Shown here in pieces: positions 23,305 to 32,233 of a DNA stretch of 64,000 nucleotides. The stretch lies in the NCBI GenBank assembly GCA_022785125.1, contig JALFRA010000035.1, positions 39,548 to 103,547 of the forward strand, written 5' to 3'. The first letter of the stretch is position 1. Every line of letters begins with the position of its first letter. The translations under genes and the position numbers were made by a program. Source of the stretch: Clostridiales bacterium (lineage in GTDB: Bacteria; Bacillota; Clostridia; Oscillospirales; Oscillospiraceae). The notes under the pieces are model-generated. The model made no database searches. It was not told where the DNA came from and saw only the letters and a list, made by a program, of their open reading frames with translations.

Positions 23305-23769
23305 TCAAGCCTCCTCGCTTAATTCCAATTTCAGCAGGGACAGGGCTTTGCGCTGCCGGGTGGAGACGGTGCCGGTTGGGATATCCAGGGCTTCCGCTGT
23401 CTCCGCCAGGGTGAGACCCTGGAAGTAGCGCAGGATGATGACTGCCCGCAGGTCCCGGGGCAGGCGGCCCACCGCCTCTCTCAGTGGCAGGGCATCGTAG
23501 GCCTCGGCCGAAGTCTCGGGCAACTCCTCCACCGCCAACTCCCGCTTGCGGCGTCGGAGCTCGGCGTTGCAGGCGTTGATGAGAATGCGGGTGAGCCAGG
23601 TATTGAAGTGTTCCGGCTGGCGCAGCCGCCTATAATGCAGCAGCCCCAGATAGATGGCCTCGTCCACCGCATCCAGGGCATAGGCCTCGCTGCCCAGATA
23701 GAGCCAGGCGGTGCGGTACAGCCGGGGCTTCAGGGCCTCGGCACGGGTCGCAAATTCCTGTTCGGTCAA
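23305..23769 (-). CDS. ECF-type RNA polymerase sigma factor
   Basis: 154 residues from TTG 23769, with AAAGGGGGG upstream and no better start. Region 2 (about 8-75) contains YLGSEAYALDAVDEAIYLGLLHYRRL and FNTWLTRILINACNAELRRRKRE. Region 4 (about 95-150) contains LPRDLRAVIILRYFQGLTLAETAEALDIPTGTVSTRQRKAL, a helix-turn-helix. It would direct a small regulon and probably its own operon. The DUF4179 gene downstream is the likely antagonist. Confidence 0.92.
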   Translation of the reverse strand: MTEQEFATRAEALKPRLYRTAWLYLGSEAYALDAVDEAIYLGLLHYRRLRQPEHFNTWLTRILINACNAELRRRKRELAVEELPETSAEAYDALPLREAVGRLPRDLRAVIILRYFQGLTLAETAEALDIPTGTVSTRQRKALSLLKLELSEEA

Positions 23770-23831
23770 GGGTGGCGCCCCCCTTTCTGCCTATTAGAGT
23801 ATTTGGCGGGCCCTTTTCATTGCGTGGCGCG

Positions 23832-23873
23832 AAAAAATCAGCCGCGCCGCAAATTGCATCTGCGGCGCGGCTG
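23832..23873 (-). terminator. Terminator of the FUSC gene
   Basis: A perfect 13-bp stem (23839-23851 with 23861-23873), then six T on the minus strand. It separates the FUSC gene from the ECF sigma operon. Confidence 0.93.
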
Positions 23874-23876
23874 TTA

Positions 23877-25787
23877 TCATGCGTTCGCCAGGGTCTGGGC
23901 GTTTTCCATATAACGGCGGACCACATAGCACAGTTCCCCTTCGGGCAGCGTCTCCACCGGGACGCCGTTCAGATCGGTGAGGGGACAGATCCGGGCGCCA
24001 AGGGCGGCGGCCACGCTGTCCAGGGCGGTCTGCTCCTCCGGAGTGACGGCCCCCGACTGGATGAGCCCTTCTGTCTGCTCCAGTTCGGAGAACATATTCC
24101 ACAGGATCACCAGCCGTTTCCGGTGGTAGTCGGCCTCCTCCGGAGACTGGTGGTCGGTGTACTGAGCAGCTTCATGATAGACCATATGGAACTGGGAGAG
24201 CAGTTCGCTGAACAGGGCGGGGTCCACCGGTTGGCGGAGGCTGCGGCGGATGACTTCCCAGTAGTAGGCCTGGAGCCGGTAGAGTTCTTGGAAATTCCGG
24301 CGGAACTGGGGTTCCTTCCGGTTGGGCAGCAGGAAGGTGTTGACCACCAGCACCAGCGCCACCGCCATACCCAGATACATGAGCCGCAGGCCGATGGCTT
24401 CGGTCTCCTGTACCGTCAAAGTGGCCATGGTGAGGGCGAAGGAGGTGGAGAAGATGGGGTGGACCCAGGTGCCGGGGGTGCAGCAGTACATCAGGGAGAT
24501 CATAAGGAGGGAGAATACAAAGATACCCGGCAGGCCGGGCAGCCAGGGGTAGACCAGGTGGACGATGATACAGCCGATGGCGGTGCCCACGGGGCGGGTG
24601 ACCATCCGGTGGGCGCTCTCCTCATAGCTGGGCTGGAGGAGCAGGAAGGCGTGGAGGGGGAACCAGTAGGTGTGCTCAAATTCCCACAGGAAGCTGACGG
24701 TTTCACTGATGGTCATGACTACCGCCAGACGCAGGGCGAAGCGGAACTCGAACCGGGCGGGGGAGAACCGCTGGCACAGGCTGCTCCAGGCCGCTCGCCA
24801 GGGCACCCTGCGGAAGAGGGGGTCGCGCTGTGCATGGAAGGACTCCCGGCACAGGAGCAGCAGAGTGTGGAGTACGCTGCGGTAAAAGATACGCAGCCGG
24901 CCCTGGGGCAGGTCGGTGTGGTCCAGAAGGACCTGGATGCGGGCGGCCAGCCGCTGCCGGGCGGCGGGCTCCCAGGCGCTTTGCAGCTGCCGCACCACCT
25001 CCGCCAGGGTGTGCATGGCATGGGAGAAGGCGGGGGTGTTTTTGGCGTCCTGCCAGGCGGGACCGTCGGTGACCAGATAGGAGGCCCGCTGGAACAGCAG
25101 GGCCAGCAGATGATAGCACCGCTTCTGCCGGTCAGGCAGGTGGAGCAGGTGCCGCCGGTCATAGCCCTTCCGGTGGAAACTGCGGGCCAGGTCGTAGAGC
25201 TCCTTGCCGGCAGCTTTGTCGTTCCCGCCGTCCGCCAGCCCGTCCAGCAGATCGGCCAGGCGCAGCAGGCTGGCGGAGATCTGACCCGCCGGGTCGCTGG
25301 TGATGTGGGTCACCCTGGCGTTGATGAGCAGAGCGATCACCAGCAGCACGCAGCAAAAGCCTACCGCCTCCAGCTGAATGGGCAGCTGCTCCAGCGTGGG
25401 TGGACGCAGCTCCAGAAAGACAAAGGTCATAGCGTAGCCGATGTGGCCTTTAGGGGTGAACTGGCTGCACTTCCAGAACACCAGGAAGAAGGGTACGGCG
25501 AAATTCAGGATGGCGCACAGCCACATATTAAGGGCGGCAACAAAGGCCAGCAGGCACAAAAGCAGGGACATGAGGCACATGGCCGCATAGTCCTCCAGCC
25601 GGTTGGCCTCCTTCCGGCGGAGCTGAAACAGGGTGGTGGAGCAGGAGACCACCATAGCGTAGGTGCTGCCGAAGATCCAGATCACCAACAGGAACTGGAT
25701 CACGTAGAACAAAATGGTGGAAAAGGCCCCCTTCCAGCGACGCCAGAACAGCGCCGGAAAGCCCCTGATGCCGGAACCCGCGGCCAC
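23877..25787 (-). CDS. FUSC-family membrane protein
   Basis: 636 residues from GTG 25787 (AGGGGGTA upstream). Two membrane blocks are seen. The first is N-terminal with about five helices (residues 20-165: STILFYVIQFLLVIWIFG, MCLMSLLLCLLAFVAAL, AVGFCCVLLVIALLINA). The second is C-terminal (about 355-475: FRFALRLAVVMTISETVSFLW, PVGTAIGCIIVHLV, GMAVALVLVVNTFLLPNRKEP), with a soluble domain between. This is the layout of FUSC proteins related to aromatic-acid exporters (AaeB/YccS). Substrate unknown. Confidence 0.85.
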   Translation of the reverse strand: MAAGSGIRGFPALFWRRWKGAFSTILFYVIQFLLVIWIFGSTYAMVVSCSTTLFQLRRKEANRLEDYAAMCLMSLLLCLLAFVAALNMWLCAILNFAVPFFLVFWKCSQFTPKGHIGYAMTFVFLELRPPTLEQLPIQLEAVGFCCVLLVIALLINARVTHITSDPAGQISASLLRLADLLDGLADGGNDKAAGKELYDLARSFHRKGYDRRHLLHLPDRQKRCYHLLALLFQRASYLVTDGPAWQDAKNTPAFSHAMHTLAEVVRQLQSAWEPAARQRLAARIQVLLDHTDLPQGRLRIFYRSVLHTLLLLCRESFHAQRDPLFRRVPWRAAWSSLCQRFSPARFEFRFALRLAVVMTISETVSFLWEFEHTYWFPLHAFLLLQPSYEESAHRMVTRPVGTAIGCIIVHLVYPWLPGLPGIFVFSLLMISLMYCCTPGTWVHPIFSTSFALTMATLTVQETEAIGLRLMYLGMAVALVLVVNTFLLPNRKEPQFRRNFQELYRLQAYYWEVIRRSLRQPVDPALFSELLSQFHMVYHEAAQYTDHQSPEEADYHRKRLVILWNMFSELEQTEGLIQSGAVTPEEQTALDSVAAALGARICPLTDLNGVPVETLPEGELCYVVRRYMENAQTLANA

Positions 25788-25825
25788 AGCAGATACCCCC
25801 TGTCGAAATTGATTGCTTATCTAAC

Positions 25826-25855
25826 ATTATAGAGGTAACCTGTCGGTAAGCGCAA
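25826..25855 (-). promoter_or_regulatory. FUSC gene promoter
   Basis: Minus strand TTGCGC (25855-25850), 18 bases, TATAAT (25831-25826), about 40 bases before the GTG start. Confidence 0.6.
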
Positions 25856-25888
25856 GGGGGCGGAGAAAATTTTGTAGAACCGTGGGAA

Positions 25889-25917
25889 TTGAAAAAGGAG
25901 GGCGGCCATTATATAAT
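25889..25917 (+). promoter_or_regulatory. mutY promoter
   Basis: TTGAAA (25889-25894), 17 bases, TATAAT (25912-25917), followed within 40 bases by the mutY ribosome site. Confidence 0.8.
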
Positions 25918-25952
25918 GAGCGGGATAACGATCAGACTTTGGAGGAATGCCC

Positions 25953-27023
25953 TTGGAACCCCTGGAACTGCTTCCCATCCCGCTGCTGCAATGGTATCGG
26001 GAAAATGCCCGGGTGCTGCCCTGGCGCAGCGACCCCACCCCCTACCATGTATGGATCAGCGAGATCATGCTCCAGCAGACCCGGGTGGCGGCGGTGCTGG
26101 ATTATTACCGCCGCTTTCTGGAGGAACTGCCTACCGTGGCCGACCTGGCGGCGGTGGAGGAGGATCGGCTCATGAAGCTGTGGCAGGGGCTGGGCTATTA
26201 CAACCGGGCCCGCAACCTGCAAAAAGCGGCTCGCCAGATCATGGAGGACCACGACGGCGTGTTTCCTGATACCTATGAGGCTATCCACGCCCTGTCCGGC
26301 ATTGGCGACTACACCGCCGGGGCCATATCCTCCATCGCCTTCGGCATCCCCGAACCGGCGGTGGACGGCAACGTGCTGCGGGTGACGGCCCGCATCACCG
26401 GAGACGATGGGGATATCATGAAGACGGACACCAAGGCCCGGATGGGCCAGGCCCTGAAGCGGGTGATGCCGGTGGATGCCCCCGGGGACTTCAATCAGGC
26501 CCTGATGGAGCTGGGGGCCACCGTATGCCTGCCCAACGGCGCCCCCCTGTGCGATCAGTGCCCGGCCAAAGAGTTTTGCGTGGCCCGTTTGACGGACCGC
26601 ACCGGGGAACTGCCGGTAAAGGCGGCCAAAAAGGCCCGGCGCTTGGAGGAGCGGACGGTGTTCCTCATCTTCCGGGAGAAGTCGGTGGCCCTCCGGAGAC
26701 GAAAGAGCCGGGGGCTGCTGGCGGGGCTGTGGGAGTATCCCAACGAGCTGTCCCCCGCACGCTGCCCGGTGGAGGCCCTCTCCCTGGAGCAGGGACCCTC
26801 CGGCAAACATATCTTTACCCATATTGAGTGGCGTATGGAGGCCGTGCTGGTCCAGGCGGCTGACGATACCCTGCCCGAGGGCTGGGTGTGGGCCACTCTG
26901 GAGGAACTGGACCGGGATTACGCCGTGCCCAACGCCTTCCAGGCTTTCAAGCCTGCGGTGGAGGGACGGCTCAAAGGAGAAGGAGAGGAACCATGGCAAA
27001 GCTGTATTTCCGGTATGGAGTGA
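25953..27023 (+). CDS. mutY: A/G-specific adenine DNA glycosylase MutY
   Basis: 356 residues from TTG 25953, which is 7 bases after GGAGG (25941-25945). ATG 25947, two codons earlier, is only one base from that site. It removes adenine paired with 8-oxoguanine. HhH-GPD fold: VWISEIMLQQTRV with the catalytic Glu, helix-hairpin-helix HALSGIGDYTAGAI, catalytic Asp in PAVDGNVLRV. The Fe-S loop C-x6-C-x2-C-x5-C is intact (CLPNGAPLCDQCPAKEFC). A NUDIX-like C-terminal domain (about 225-350) recognises 8-oxoG. The 3' end overlaps tdk by 31 bases. Confidence 0.96.
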   Translation: MEPLELLPIPLLQWYRENARVLPWRSDPTPYHVWISEIMLQQTRVAAVLDYYRRFLEELPTVADLAAVEEDRLMKLWQGLGYYNRARNLQKAARQIMEDHDGVFPDTYEAIHALSGIGDYTAGAISSIAFGIPEPAVDGNVLRVTARITGDDGDIMKTDTKARMGQALKRVMPVDAPGDFNQALMELGATVCLPNGAPLCDQCPAKEFCVARLTDRTGELPVKAAKKARRLEERTVFLIFREKSVALRRRKSRGLLAGLWEYPNELSPARCPVEALSLEQGPSGKHIFTHIEWRMEAVLVQAADDTLPEGWVWATLEELDRDYAVPNAFQAFKPAVEGRLKGEGEEPWQSCISGME

Positions 27024-27568
27024 TGGGCTCCAGCAAAACTGCCAACGCCCTGATGGTGCGCTATAACTACGAGGAGCGGGGCCAGGACGCTCTGCTGGTA
27101 AAGCCAGCCATCGACCAGCGGGACGGGGCCCGGTTCGTGGCCTCCCGGGCGGGACTGAGCCACGACTGCATCTATTTTTCCGACCTGATGGAGATGACCC
27201 CCCGGGAGCTGAAACCCTATGCCTGCATCATCGTGGACGAGGCTCAGTTCCTCACCCGGGAGGAGGTGCGCTACCTCACCGACCTGGTGGACGACTGGAA
27301 CATCCCAGTGATCTGCTACGGCCTGCGTACCGACTTCAAGGGGGACCTGTTCCCCGGCTCGGCGGAGCTGCTGGCCAGCGCCGACGTGATCGAGGAGGTT
27401 AAGACCATCTGCTGGTGCGGCAAGAAGGCCCTGTGCAACGCCCGTTTCGACGAGCACGGCAATGTGCTTAAGGAGGGCGAGCAGGTGGTGCTGGGGGCCA
27501 ACGACCGGTACATCGGCCTGTGCCGCAAGCACTGGAAAGAGGGCAACCTGGGCCCCAAGCAGAAGTAA
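26993..27568 (+). CDS. tdk: Thymidine kinase (type II)
   Basis: 191 residues from ATG 26993 (AGGAGAGGAACC upstream), inside the 3' end of mutY. It phosphorylates thymidine for salvage. The P-loop reads YGVMGSSKTANAL, a variant of the usual GxMxSGKS form. IIVDEAQFL is the Walker B/lasso region. Zinc-site cysteines are CWCGKKALCNARF and GLCRKHW; the first pair is CxC rather than the more common CxxC. Overlap suggests translational coupling with mutY. Confidence 0.93.
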   Translation: MAKLYFRYGVMGSSKTANALMVRYNYEERGQDALLVKPAIDQRDGARFVASRAGLSHDCIYFSDLMEMTPRELKPYACIIVDEAQFLTREEVRYLTDLVDDWNIPVICYGLRTDFKGDLFPGSAELLASADVIEEVKTICWCGKKALCNARFDEHGNVLKEGEQVVLGANDRYIGLCRKHWKEGNLGPKQK

Positions 27569-27598
27569 GTCCCAGGAAAACGGAAAGGAACCATCAAA

Positions 27599-28471
27599 AT
27601 GATCTGTAATCTCTGCCCCCGGAAGTGCGGGGCGGTGCGTACGGCGGACCGGGGCGAGGGCCGTTGCCGGATGCCAGAAGCCCCGGTGGTGGCTCGGGCG
27701 GCGCTCCACCTGTGGGAGGAACCCCCCATCTCCGGTACAAAGGGCTCGGGCACCGTGTTTTTCTCCGGCTGCTCCCTGGGGTGCGTGTTCTGCCAGAATG
27801 AGCAGATCAGCCACCGGGACTTCGGAAAGCCCATCACGGTGGACCGGCTGCGGGCCGTCTTCTTTGAGCTCATCGAACAGGGGGCCCACAACATCAATCT
27901 GGTGAACCCCACTCACTACGCCCATGTGGTGCGCTCGGCTCTGGCCGAGCCTCTGCGGGTGCCGGTGGTGTGGAACTCCGGCGGCTATGACCGGGTGGAG
28001 ACACTGAAAGCTCTGGAGGGCAAGGTCCAGATCTATCTGCCCGACTACAAGTACCGCACCGGCGACTATGCCGGGCGCTACTCCGACGCCCCCGACTATC
28101 CCCAAGTGGCGGAGGAAGCCATTTTGGAGATGTTCTGCCAGACCGGCCCCGTCCGGTATCAGGACGGGCTGCTGAAACAGGGCGTGGTGATCCGCCACCT
28201 GCTGCTGCCCGGCAAACTGGCCGAGGCCAAGCGGGTGATGGACTGGGTGGCGGAGCATTTTGAGCCGGGGCAGGTGCTCTTTTCCCTGATGAGCCAGTAC
28301 ATCCCCTGGGGCCGTGCGGCGGAATTCCCGGAGCTCAACCGCCGGGTGCGCCCCTCTGAGGTGCGGGCGGCGGAGGCCTACATGGCGGACCTGGGGCTGG
28401 AGGGCTTTACTCAGGGAGCGGAAGCCGCCCAGGCGGAGTATATCCCGCCCTTTGACCTGACCGGCGTATAA
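27599..28471 (+). CDS. Radical SAM protein, PflA-like (COG1313 type)
   Basis: 290 residues. An N-terminal cysteine cluster MICNLCPRKCG with GEGRCRM precedes the radical SAM motif FFSGCSLGCVFCQN (CxxxCxxC, about residues 59-66). The IxLxxPTHY segment and IYLPDYKYR are typical of the family annotated as pyruvate formate-lyase activating enzyme-like. No glycyl-radical partner is in the window, so the substrate is unknown. It has its own ribosome site (GGAAAGGAACC) and ends at a clear terminator. Confidence 0.88.
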   Translation: MICNLCPRKCGAVRTADRGEGRCRMPEAPVVARAALHLWEEPPISGTKGSGTVFFSGCSLGCVFCQNEQISHRDFGKPITVDRLRAVFFELIEQGAHNINLVNPTHYAHVVRSALAEPLRVPVVWNSGGYDRVETLKALEGKVQIYLPDYKYRTGDYAGRYSDAPDYPQVAEEAILEMFCQTGPVRYQDGLLKQGVVIRHLLLPGKLAEAKRVMDWVAEHFEPGQVLFSLMSQYIPWGRAAEFPELNRRVRPSEVRAAEAYMADLGLEGFTQGAEAAQAEYIPPFDLTGV

Positions 28472-28491
28472 ATACTGCATATCCCATTCTG

Positions 28492-28516
28492 GGGCGGGCC
28501 GCTGGCCCGCCCTTTT
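28492..28516 (+). terminator. Terminator after the radical SAM gene
   Basis: A perfect 9-bp GC stem (28492-28500 with 28504-28512), loop GCT, then TTTT. Confidence 0.9.
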
Positions 28517-28571
28517 CCTGTCAAATGGGACAACCACCCCGCATAAGCATAGGTGGGAGGGGGTGGAGGCC

Positions 28572-28853
28572 ATGGAACGAGACCGGAAACGGCCCGGTCT
28601 GCTGGAAAAGACGGCGGAGGTGCTGGACCTGCCCGGGGACGTGGTGGCCGGCCTGCCCAGGGTGGAGCTCACCGGCAGCCGGGAGCTGCGGATGGAAAAC
28701 CACAAGGGCATCCTGGCCTACGGCAGCCAGGAGATCCACATCTCCGGCGGCAAGCTGGTTATCAAGGTGCGGGGCAGCAATCTGGAATTGAAATCCATGA
28801 ACGCCAGCCAGCTGCTCATCACCGGCGAGATCGACGGGGTGGATCTGACCTGA
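28572..28853 (+). CDS. yqfC: Sporulation protein YqfC
   Basis: 93 residues from ATG 28572, the length of B. subtilis YqfC; a GGGAGGG site is 10 bases upstream, and GTG 28563 is an alternative. Core: LDLPGDVVAGLPRVELTGSRELRMENHKGIL and IHISGGKLVIKVRGSNLELKSMNASQLLITGEI. A YabP/YqfC-type small beta protein expressed in the mother cell in known spore formers. It is followed by yqfD, as in Bacillus. A loose sigma-E-like pair (GTCAAA near 28520, CATAAGCA near 28542) lies upstream but is not convincing alone. Confidence 0.9.
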   Translation: MERDRKRPGLLEKTAEVLDLPGDVVAGLPRVELTGSRELRMENHKGILAYGSQEIHISGGKLVIKVRGSNLELKSMNASQLLITGEIDGVDLT

Positions 28854-28869
28854 GAAAGGAGGTGGAGGA

Positions 28870-30099
28870 ATGCTGCTGCGGCTGGTGAACGCCCTGCGGG
28901 GGAGCGTACGTCTGGAGGTGGAGGGGGCTTTTCCCGAACGGTTCCTCAACCTGTGCGCTCAGCGGGGTATTTTGTTCTGGAATGTGGAGTGGATGGAGGC
29001 CACCCGCCTGCGGCTCACCGTCACCCGCCGGGGCAGCCGTCAGGCCGCCGCCCTGGGGGAACGGACGCTGTGTACCGTCACCCATGCCGGACGAAGCGGG
29101 ATGCCCTACTTTCTGGCCCGGTTCAAAAAGCGCTATGCCTTCTGGGTGGGGATGGGCCTGTCCATGGCGGCGGTGTGCGTTCTGTCCTCCTTTGTGCTCA
29201 CCATTGAGGTAAAGGGCAACACCAATGTGCCCACCGCCCAGATCCTCACCGAACTGCGGCGACAGGGGTTAAGTATCGGTACCTTTGGCCCCGGTTTGGA
29301 CGAGCGGACCGTGGGCAACAAGGTGCTGCTCCAGCTGCCCCAGCTGTCCTGGCTGTCCATCAATCTGTACGGTACCCGGGCGGAGGTGCTGGTGCGGGAG
29401 GCGGTGGAGGCTCCGGAACTGGTGGACGCCCAAGAGTACGGCAGTGTGGTGGCCCGGGCTTCCGGCATTGTAACCCGTGTGGAGGCCCTCACCGGCGAGG
29501 CGGTGGTGAAGGTGGGGGACACGGTGCTGGAGGGGGAGACCCTGATCTCAGGCACTGTCCACCTAAAGGGACCGGCCTACAGCGAGATGCCGGAGATCGG
29601 GCAGATGCAGGTGCGGGCCTCCGGCCGGGTGTACGCCCGGACCTGGCGTACCATGGCGGCTCAGCTGCCTCTGGAGGCCCAGGTGAAGCGGTACACCGGG
29701 GAGGAGACGGATCTGTGGTCAGTTACCGCCCTGGGCCGTCGGACCGATTTTTTTGGAAAGGGTGGAATTTCTTTTGACAGGTATGATAAAATAAGCCGTA
29801 CCTGGACCCTGACCCTGCCTGGCGGCGAGGAGATGCCCCTGGCCGTTCAGCGGGAGACCTGCCGGGCCTATGAACTGGAGACGCTGGCCGTGGAGCCGGA
29901 CGCGGCGGAGGCCATGCTGAAAGAGCGCCTGCTGGAGGCGCTGGAAGAGGCGGTAGGGGAGGGGGAGATCGTCAGCACTGAGTTTGCCGTGGAGACGGAG
30001 AATGGGATGCTGAAAGTGACCCTCCAGGCAGAGTGCCGGGAAGAGATCGGGACATTTGTGCCCGATCCCATCACACAAGAAAACGAGGTCGATCCATGA
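28870..30099 (+). CDS. yqfD: Sporulation protein YqfD
   Basis: 409 residues, AAAGGAGGTGGAGG site. An N-terminal domain (1-85) with CAQRGILFWNVEW precedes a membrane helix (about 89-112) and a YqfD-specific outside region (EVKGNTNVPTAQILTELRRQGLSIGTFGPGLD, LSWLSINLYGTRAEVLVREA, ASGIVTRVEALTGEAVVKVGDTVLEGETLISG). Known as a mother-cell sporulation protein of unclear biochemical role. The stop overlaps the phoH start (ATGA), so the sporulation genes and phoH-ybeY are coupled. Confidence 0.93.
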   Translation: MLLRLVNALRGSVRLEVEGAFPERFLNLCAQRGILFWNVEWMEATRLRLTVTRRGSRQAAALGERTLCTVTHAGRSGMPYFLARFKKRYAFWVGMGLSMAAVCVLSSFVLTIEVKGNTNVPTAQILTELRRQGLSIGTFGPGLDERTVGNKVLLQLPQLSWLSINLYGTRAEVLVREAVEAPELVDAQEYGSVVARASGIVTRVEALTGEAVVKVGDTVLEGETLISGTVHLKGPAYSEMPEIGQMQVRASGRVYARTWRTMAAQLPLEAQVKRYTGEETDLWSVTALGRRTDFFGKGGISFDRYDKISRTWTLTLPGGEEMPLAVQRETCRAYELETLAVEPDAAEAMLKERLLEALEEAVGEGEIVSTEFAVETENGMLKVTLQAECREEIGTFVPDPITQENEVDP

Positions 30100-31061
30100 T
30101 AGAACAGACCATCAATATCGAGCGGATGGAGGACGTGGTAGACGTCTTTGGATCCTTTGACGAGAATATCAAGCTGGTGGAGCATGAACTGGATGTGACG
30201 GTGGTGAGTCGGGACGACCAGCTGAAGGTGTCCGGCGAGGCGGAAAATGTGATGCACGCTGTTAAGGCCATCGAGGGCCTGCTGGGCCTGGCCGGGCGGA
30301 AGGAGACCATCACCGAGCAGAACGTGCGCTACATCATCAATCTGGTAAAGGCGGGCAACGAGTCCCACATCAACGACATCGCCCGGGACGTCTTGTGCGT
30401 CACCGCCAAGGGCAAGCCCATCAAGGCCAAGACCCTGGGCCAGAAGCGGTATGTGGATGCCATCAAGAAAAATACCATCACCCTGGGCATCGGCCCGGCG
30501 GGCACCGGCAAGACCTATCTGGCGGTGGCCGCCGCCGTGGCCGCCTTCCGGGACAAGCAGGTCAACCGCATCATCCTCACCCGGCCCGCCGTGGAGGCGG
30601 GGGAGCGGCTGGGCTTTTTGCCCGGCGACCTGCAAAGTAAGGTGGACCCCTACCTGCGGCCCCTGTACGATGCTCTCTTTGAGATGCTGGGGCCCGAGAC
30701 CTACCAGAAGTACCTGGAGCGGGGCAACATTGAGGTGGCCCCCCTGGCCTATATGCGAGGCCGTACCCTGGACGACTCCTTCATCATCTTGGACGAGGCC
30801 CAGAACACCAGCCGGGAGCAGATGAAGATGTTCCTCACCCGCCTGGGCTTCGGCTCCAAGATCGTCATCACCGGCGACATCACTCAGATCGACCTGCCCC
30901 GGGACACCGTGTCCGGTCTGAAGGAGGCCATGCGGGTGCTGGACGGAGTGGAGGATATCGCCATCTGCCGCCTGAACGAGTCCGACGTGGTGCGCCACGT
31001 CATCGTCCAGCGGATCATCAAGGCCTATGAGGCCGATGAGAAGAGGAAGGGCAAAAAGTGA
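30096..31061 (+). CDS. PhoH family ATPase
   Basis: 321 residues from ATG 30096. An N-terminal RNA-binding-like region (about 1-100) precedes a P-loop domain with GPAGTGKTYLA (about 132-139), FIILDEAQN (about 229-237) and VITGDITQIDLPR. A helicase-like nucleotide-binding protein linked to RNA metabolism. The phoH-ybeY-era order is conserved in Firmicutes; here one unknown gene separates phoH from ybeY, and a small membrane gene plus a RAYT separate ybeY from era. Confidence 0.93.
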   Translation: MIEQTINIERMEDVVDVFGSFDENIKLVEHELDVTVVSRDDQLKVSGEAENVMHAVKAIEGLLGLAGRKETITEQNVRYIINLVKAGNESHINDIARDVLCVTAKGKPIKAKTLGQKRYVDAIKKNTITLGIGPAGTGKTYLAVAAAVAAFRDKQVNRIILTRPAVEAGERLGFLPGDLQSKVDPYLRPLYDALFEMLGPETYQKYLERGNIEVAPLAYMRGRTLDDSFIILDEAQNTSREQMKMFLTRLGFGSKIVITGDITQIDLPRDTVSGLKEAMRVLDGVEDIAICRLNESDVVRHVIVQRIIKAYEADEKRKGKK

Positions 31062-31543
31062 AACGTTTGACCTGGGAAGGGTATACGGTGGAGGTGGACG
31101 AGGAAGTTACCCGAAACTGGTATGCCCGGGGGTCGGAGTGGGGCTGTACCTGCGGTCACTGCCGAAATTTCCTGGCCCTGGCCCGGGAGCGGAAGCTGCC
31201 GGAAGAAATTCTGAACATCCTGGACAGCCTGTCCATTCCGGCAGAGAAAGCCACCTATGTGTGCGAGCTTTATCATGATGAGAACTGGAGAGAGAAGGGG
31301 CTGCTCTATGAGATCAGCTGGCGCGTGGCGGGCGTAGTGCTCCAGCCGCCGGAAGGGAAAGAGAATAACGGCACCGCCTGGGGCCCGCCGGTAGAATTCC
31401 CTGGATTCCAGATGATGCTGGGCCACGAGTATTATAATATCGAGCCGGAATTTCCCGAGCCAAGCTTTGATTTGGATATCAGTCTGTACCTGCCCTGGGT
31501 ACTGGACGAGCCCGTTGAGGGGCCCGAGGAGGAGGAACCATGA
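31058..31543 (+). CDS. Unknown protein with CxCxxC motif between phoH and ybeY
   Basis: 161 residues from GTG 31058 (GTGA overlap with phoH). The visible core is YTVEVDEEVTRNWYARG, then GCTCGHCRNFLAL, a possible metal or redox site, then helical and acidic segments ending DEPVEGPEEEEP. Another cysteine lies in TYVCELYHDENW. No membrane segment or signal peptide. The stop overlaps the ybeY start, so it is translated as part of this operon. I recognise no family. Confidence 0.75.
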   Translation: MKRLTWEGYTVEVDEEVTRNWYARGSEWGCTCGHCRNFLALARERKLPEEILNILDSLSIPAEKATYVCELYHDENWREKGLLYEISWRVAGVVLQPPEGKENNGTAWGPPVEFPGFQMMLGHEYYNIEPEFPEPSFDLDISLYLPWVLDEPVEGPEEEEP

Positions 31544-32037
31544 ACCACGAGATCATCATTGAGACCGAGGTGGACGGGGCGGAGGAATATGCCGACCTGC
31601 TGCGGCAGGTGATCCCCGCCGCTCTGGATGCCCAGGGGGTGGACGTGCCCTGCGAGGTGGACGTGCTGTTCACCGACGACGAGGGCATCCACCAGATCAA
31701 CCTGGAGCAGCGGGAGGTGGACAGGCCCACCGACGTGCTCTCCTTCCCTATGTTTGAGCTCCAGCCTGGAGAGAACCCCACTGAGGAGGACGCCGACCCC
31801 GGCGCCGACCTGGTGCCCCTGGGGGATATGGTGATCTCTCTGGAGCGGGCAAAGGCCCAGGGGGAGGAGTACGGCCACGGTACCCGCCGGGAGGTGGCCT
31901 ATCTGGCCGTCCACTCGGTGCTCCACCTGCTGGGGTACGACCATATGGACGAGGGCCCCATGAAGGCCCAAATGAGAGCCCGTGAGGAGGCCATCCTGGG
32001 CCAGCTGGGTATTGTCAGGGAGGAACAGGATGGGTAA
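31540..32037 (+). CDS. ybeY: Endoribonuclease YbeY, rRNA maturation
   Basis: 165 residues, GAGGAGGAACC site, ATGA-coupled to the previous gene. The zinc-binding signature HSVLHLLGYDH (H-x3-H-x5-H) is intact near residues 127-137, and the substrate region has DRPTDVLSFPMFE. Processes 16S rRNA ends and takes part in ribosome quality control. The 3' end overlaps the next start by 8 bases. Confidence 0.96.
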   Translation: MNHEIIIETEVDGAEEYADLLRQVIPAALDAQGVDVPCEVDVLFTDDEGIHQINLEQREVDRPTDVLSFPMFELQPGENPTEEDADPGADLVPLGDMVISLERAKAQGEEYGHGTRREVAYLAVHSVLHLLGYDHMDEGPMKAQMRAREEAILGQLGIVREEQDG

Positions 32038-32233
32038 TGTTGGACGGTACGCCGCCGCCGGCGGGGCCATCTCCATTGGTATCTGCATCCTGCTGTGCAT
32101 GGTGTTAGGCAGCATGGTGGAAGATGCCATGACGATTGTGACCTGCGGGGTGCTCTTTGCCCTGCCAGGCATTGTGGTCGGGTGTACCCTCTGGCTCCGG
32201 GAACAGTCCCAACGCCATGAGGGCGGCAAATGA
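32030..32233 (+). CDS. Small two-helix membrane protein
   Basis: 67 residues from ATG 32030, with AGGGAGGAACAGG directly upstream and inside the ybeY end. Two hydrophobic helices (about 10-27 GGAISIGICILLCMVLG, 35-53 TIVTCGVLFALPGIVVGCTLW) and a basic tail (REQSQRHEGGK). In many Firmicutes a small membrane diacylglycerol kinase gene follows ybeY; this protein is shorter and lacks that family's motifs. Function unknown. Confidence 0.65.
   Translation: MGNVGRYAAAGGAISIGICILLCMVLGSMVEDAMTIVTCGVLFALPGIVVGCTLWLREQSQRHEGGK

Noticed and set aside
28520..28549. Sigma-E promoter before yqfC
   Set aside because: The pair GTCAAA/CATAAGCA is only a loose match and spacing is uncertain. Noted in the yqfC entry but not called.
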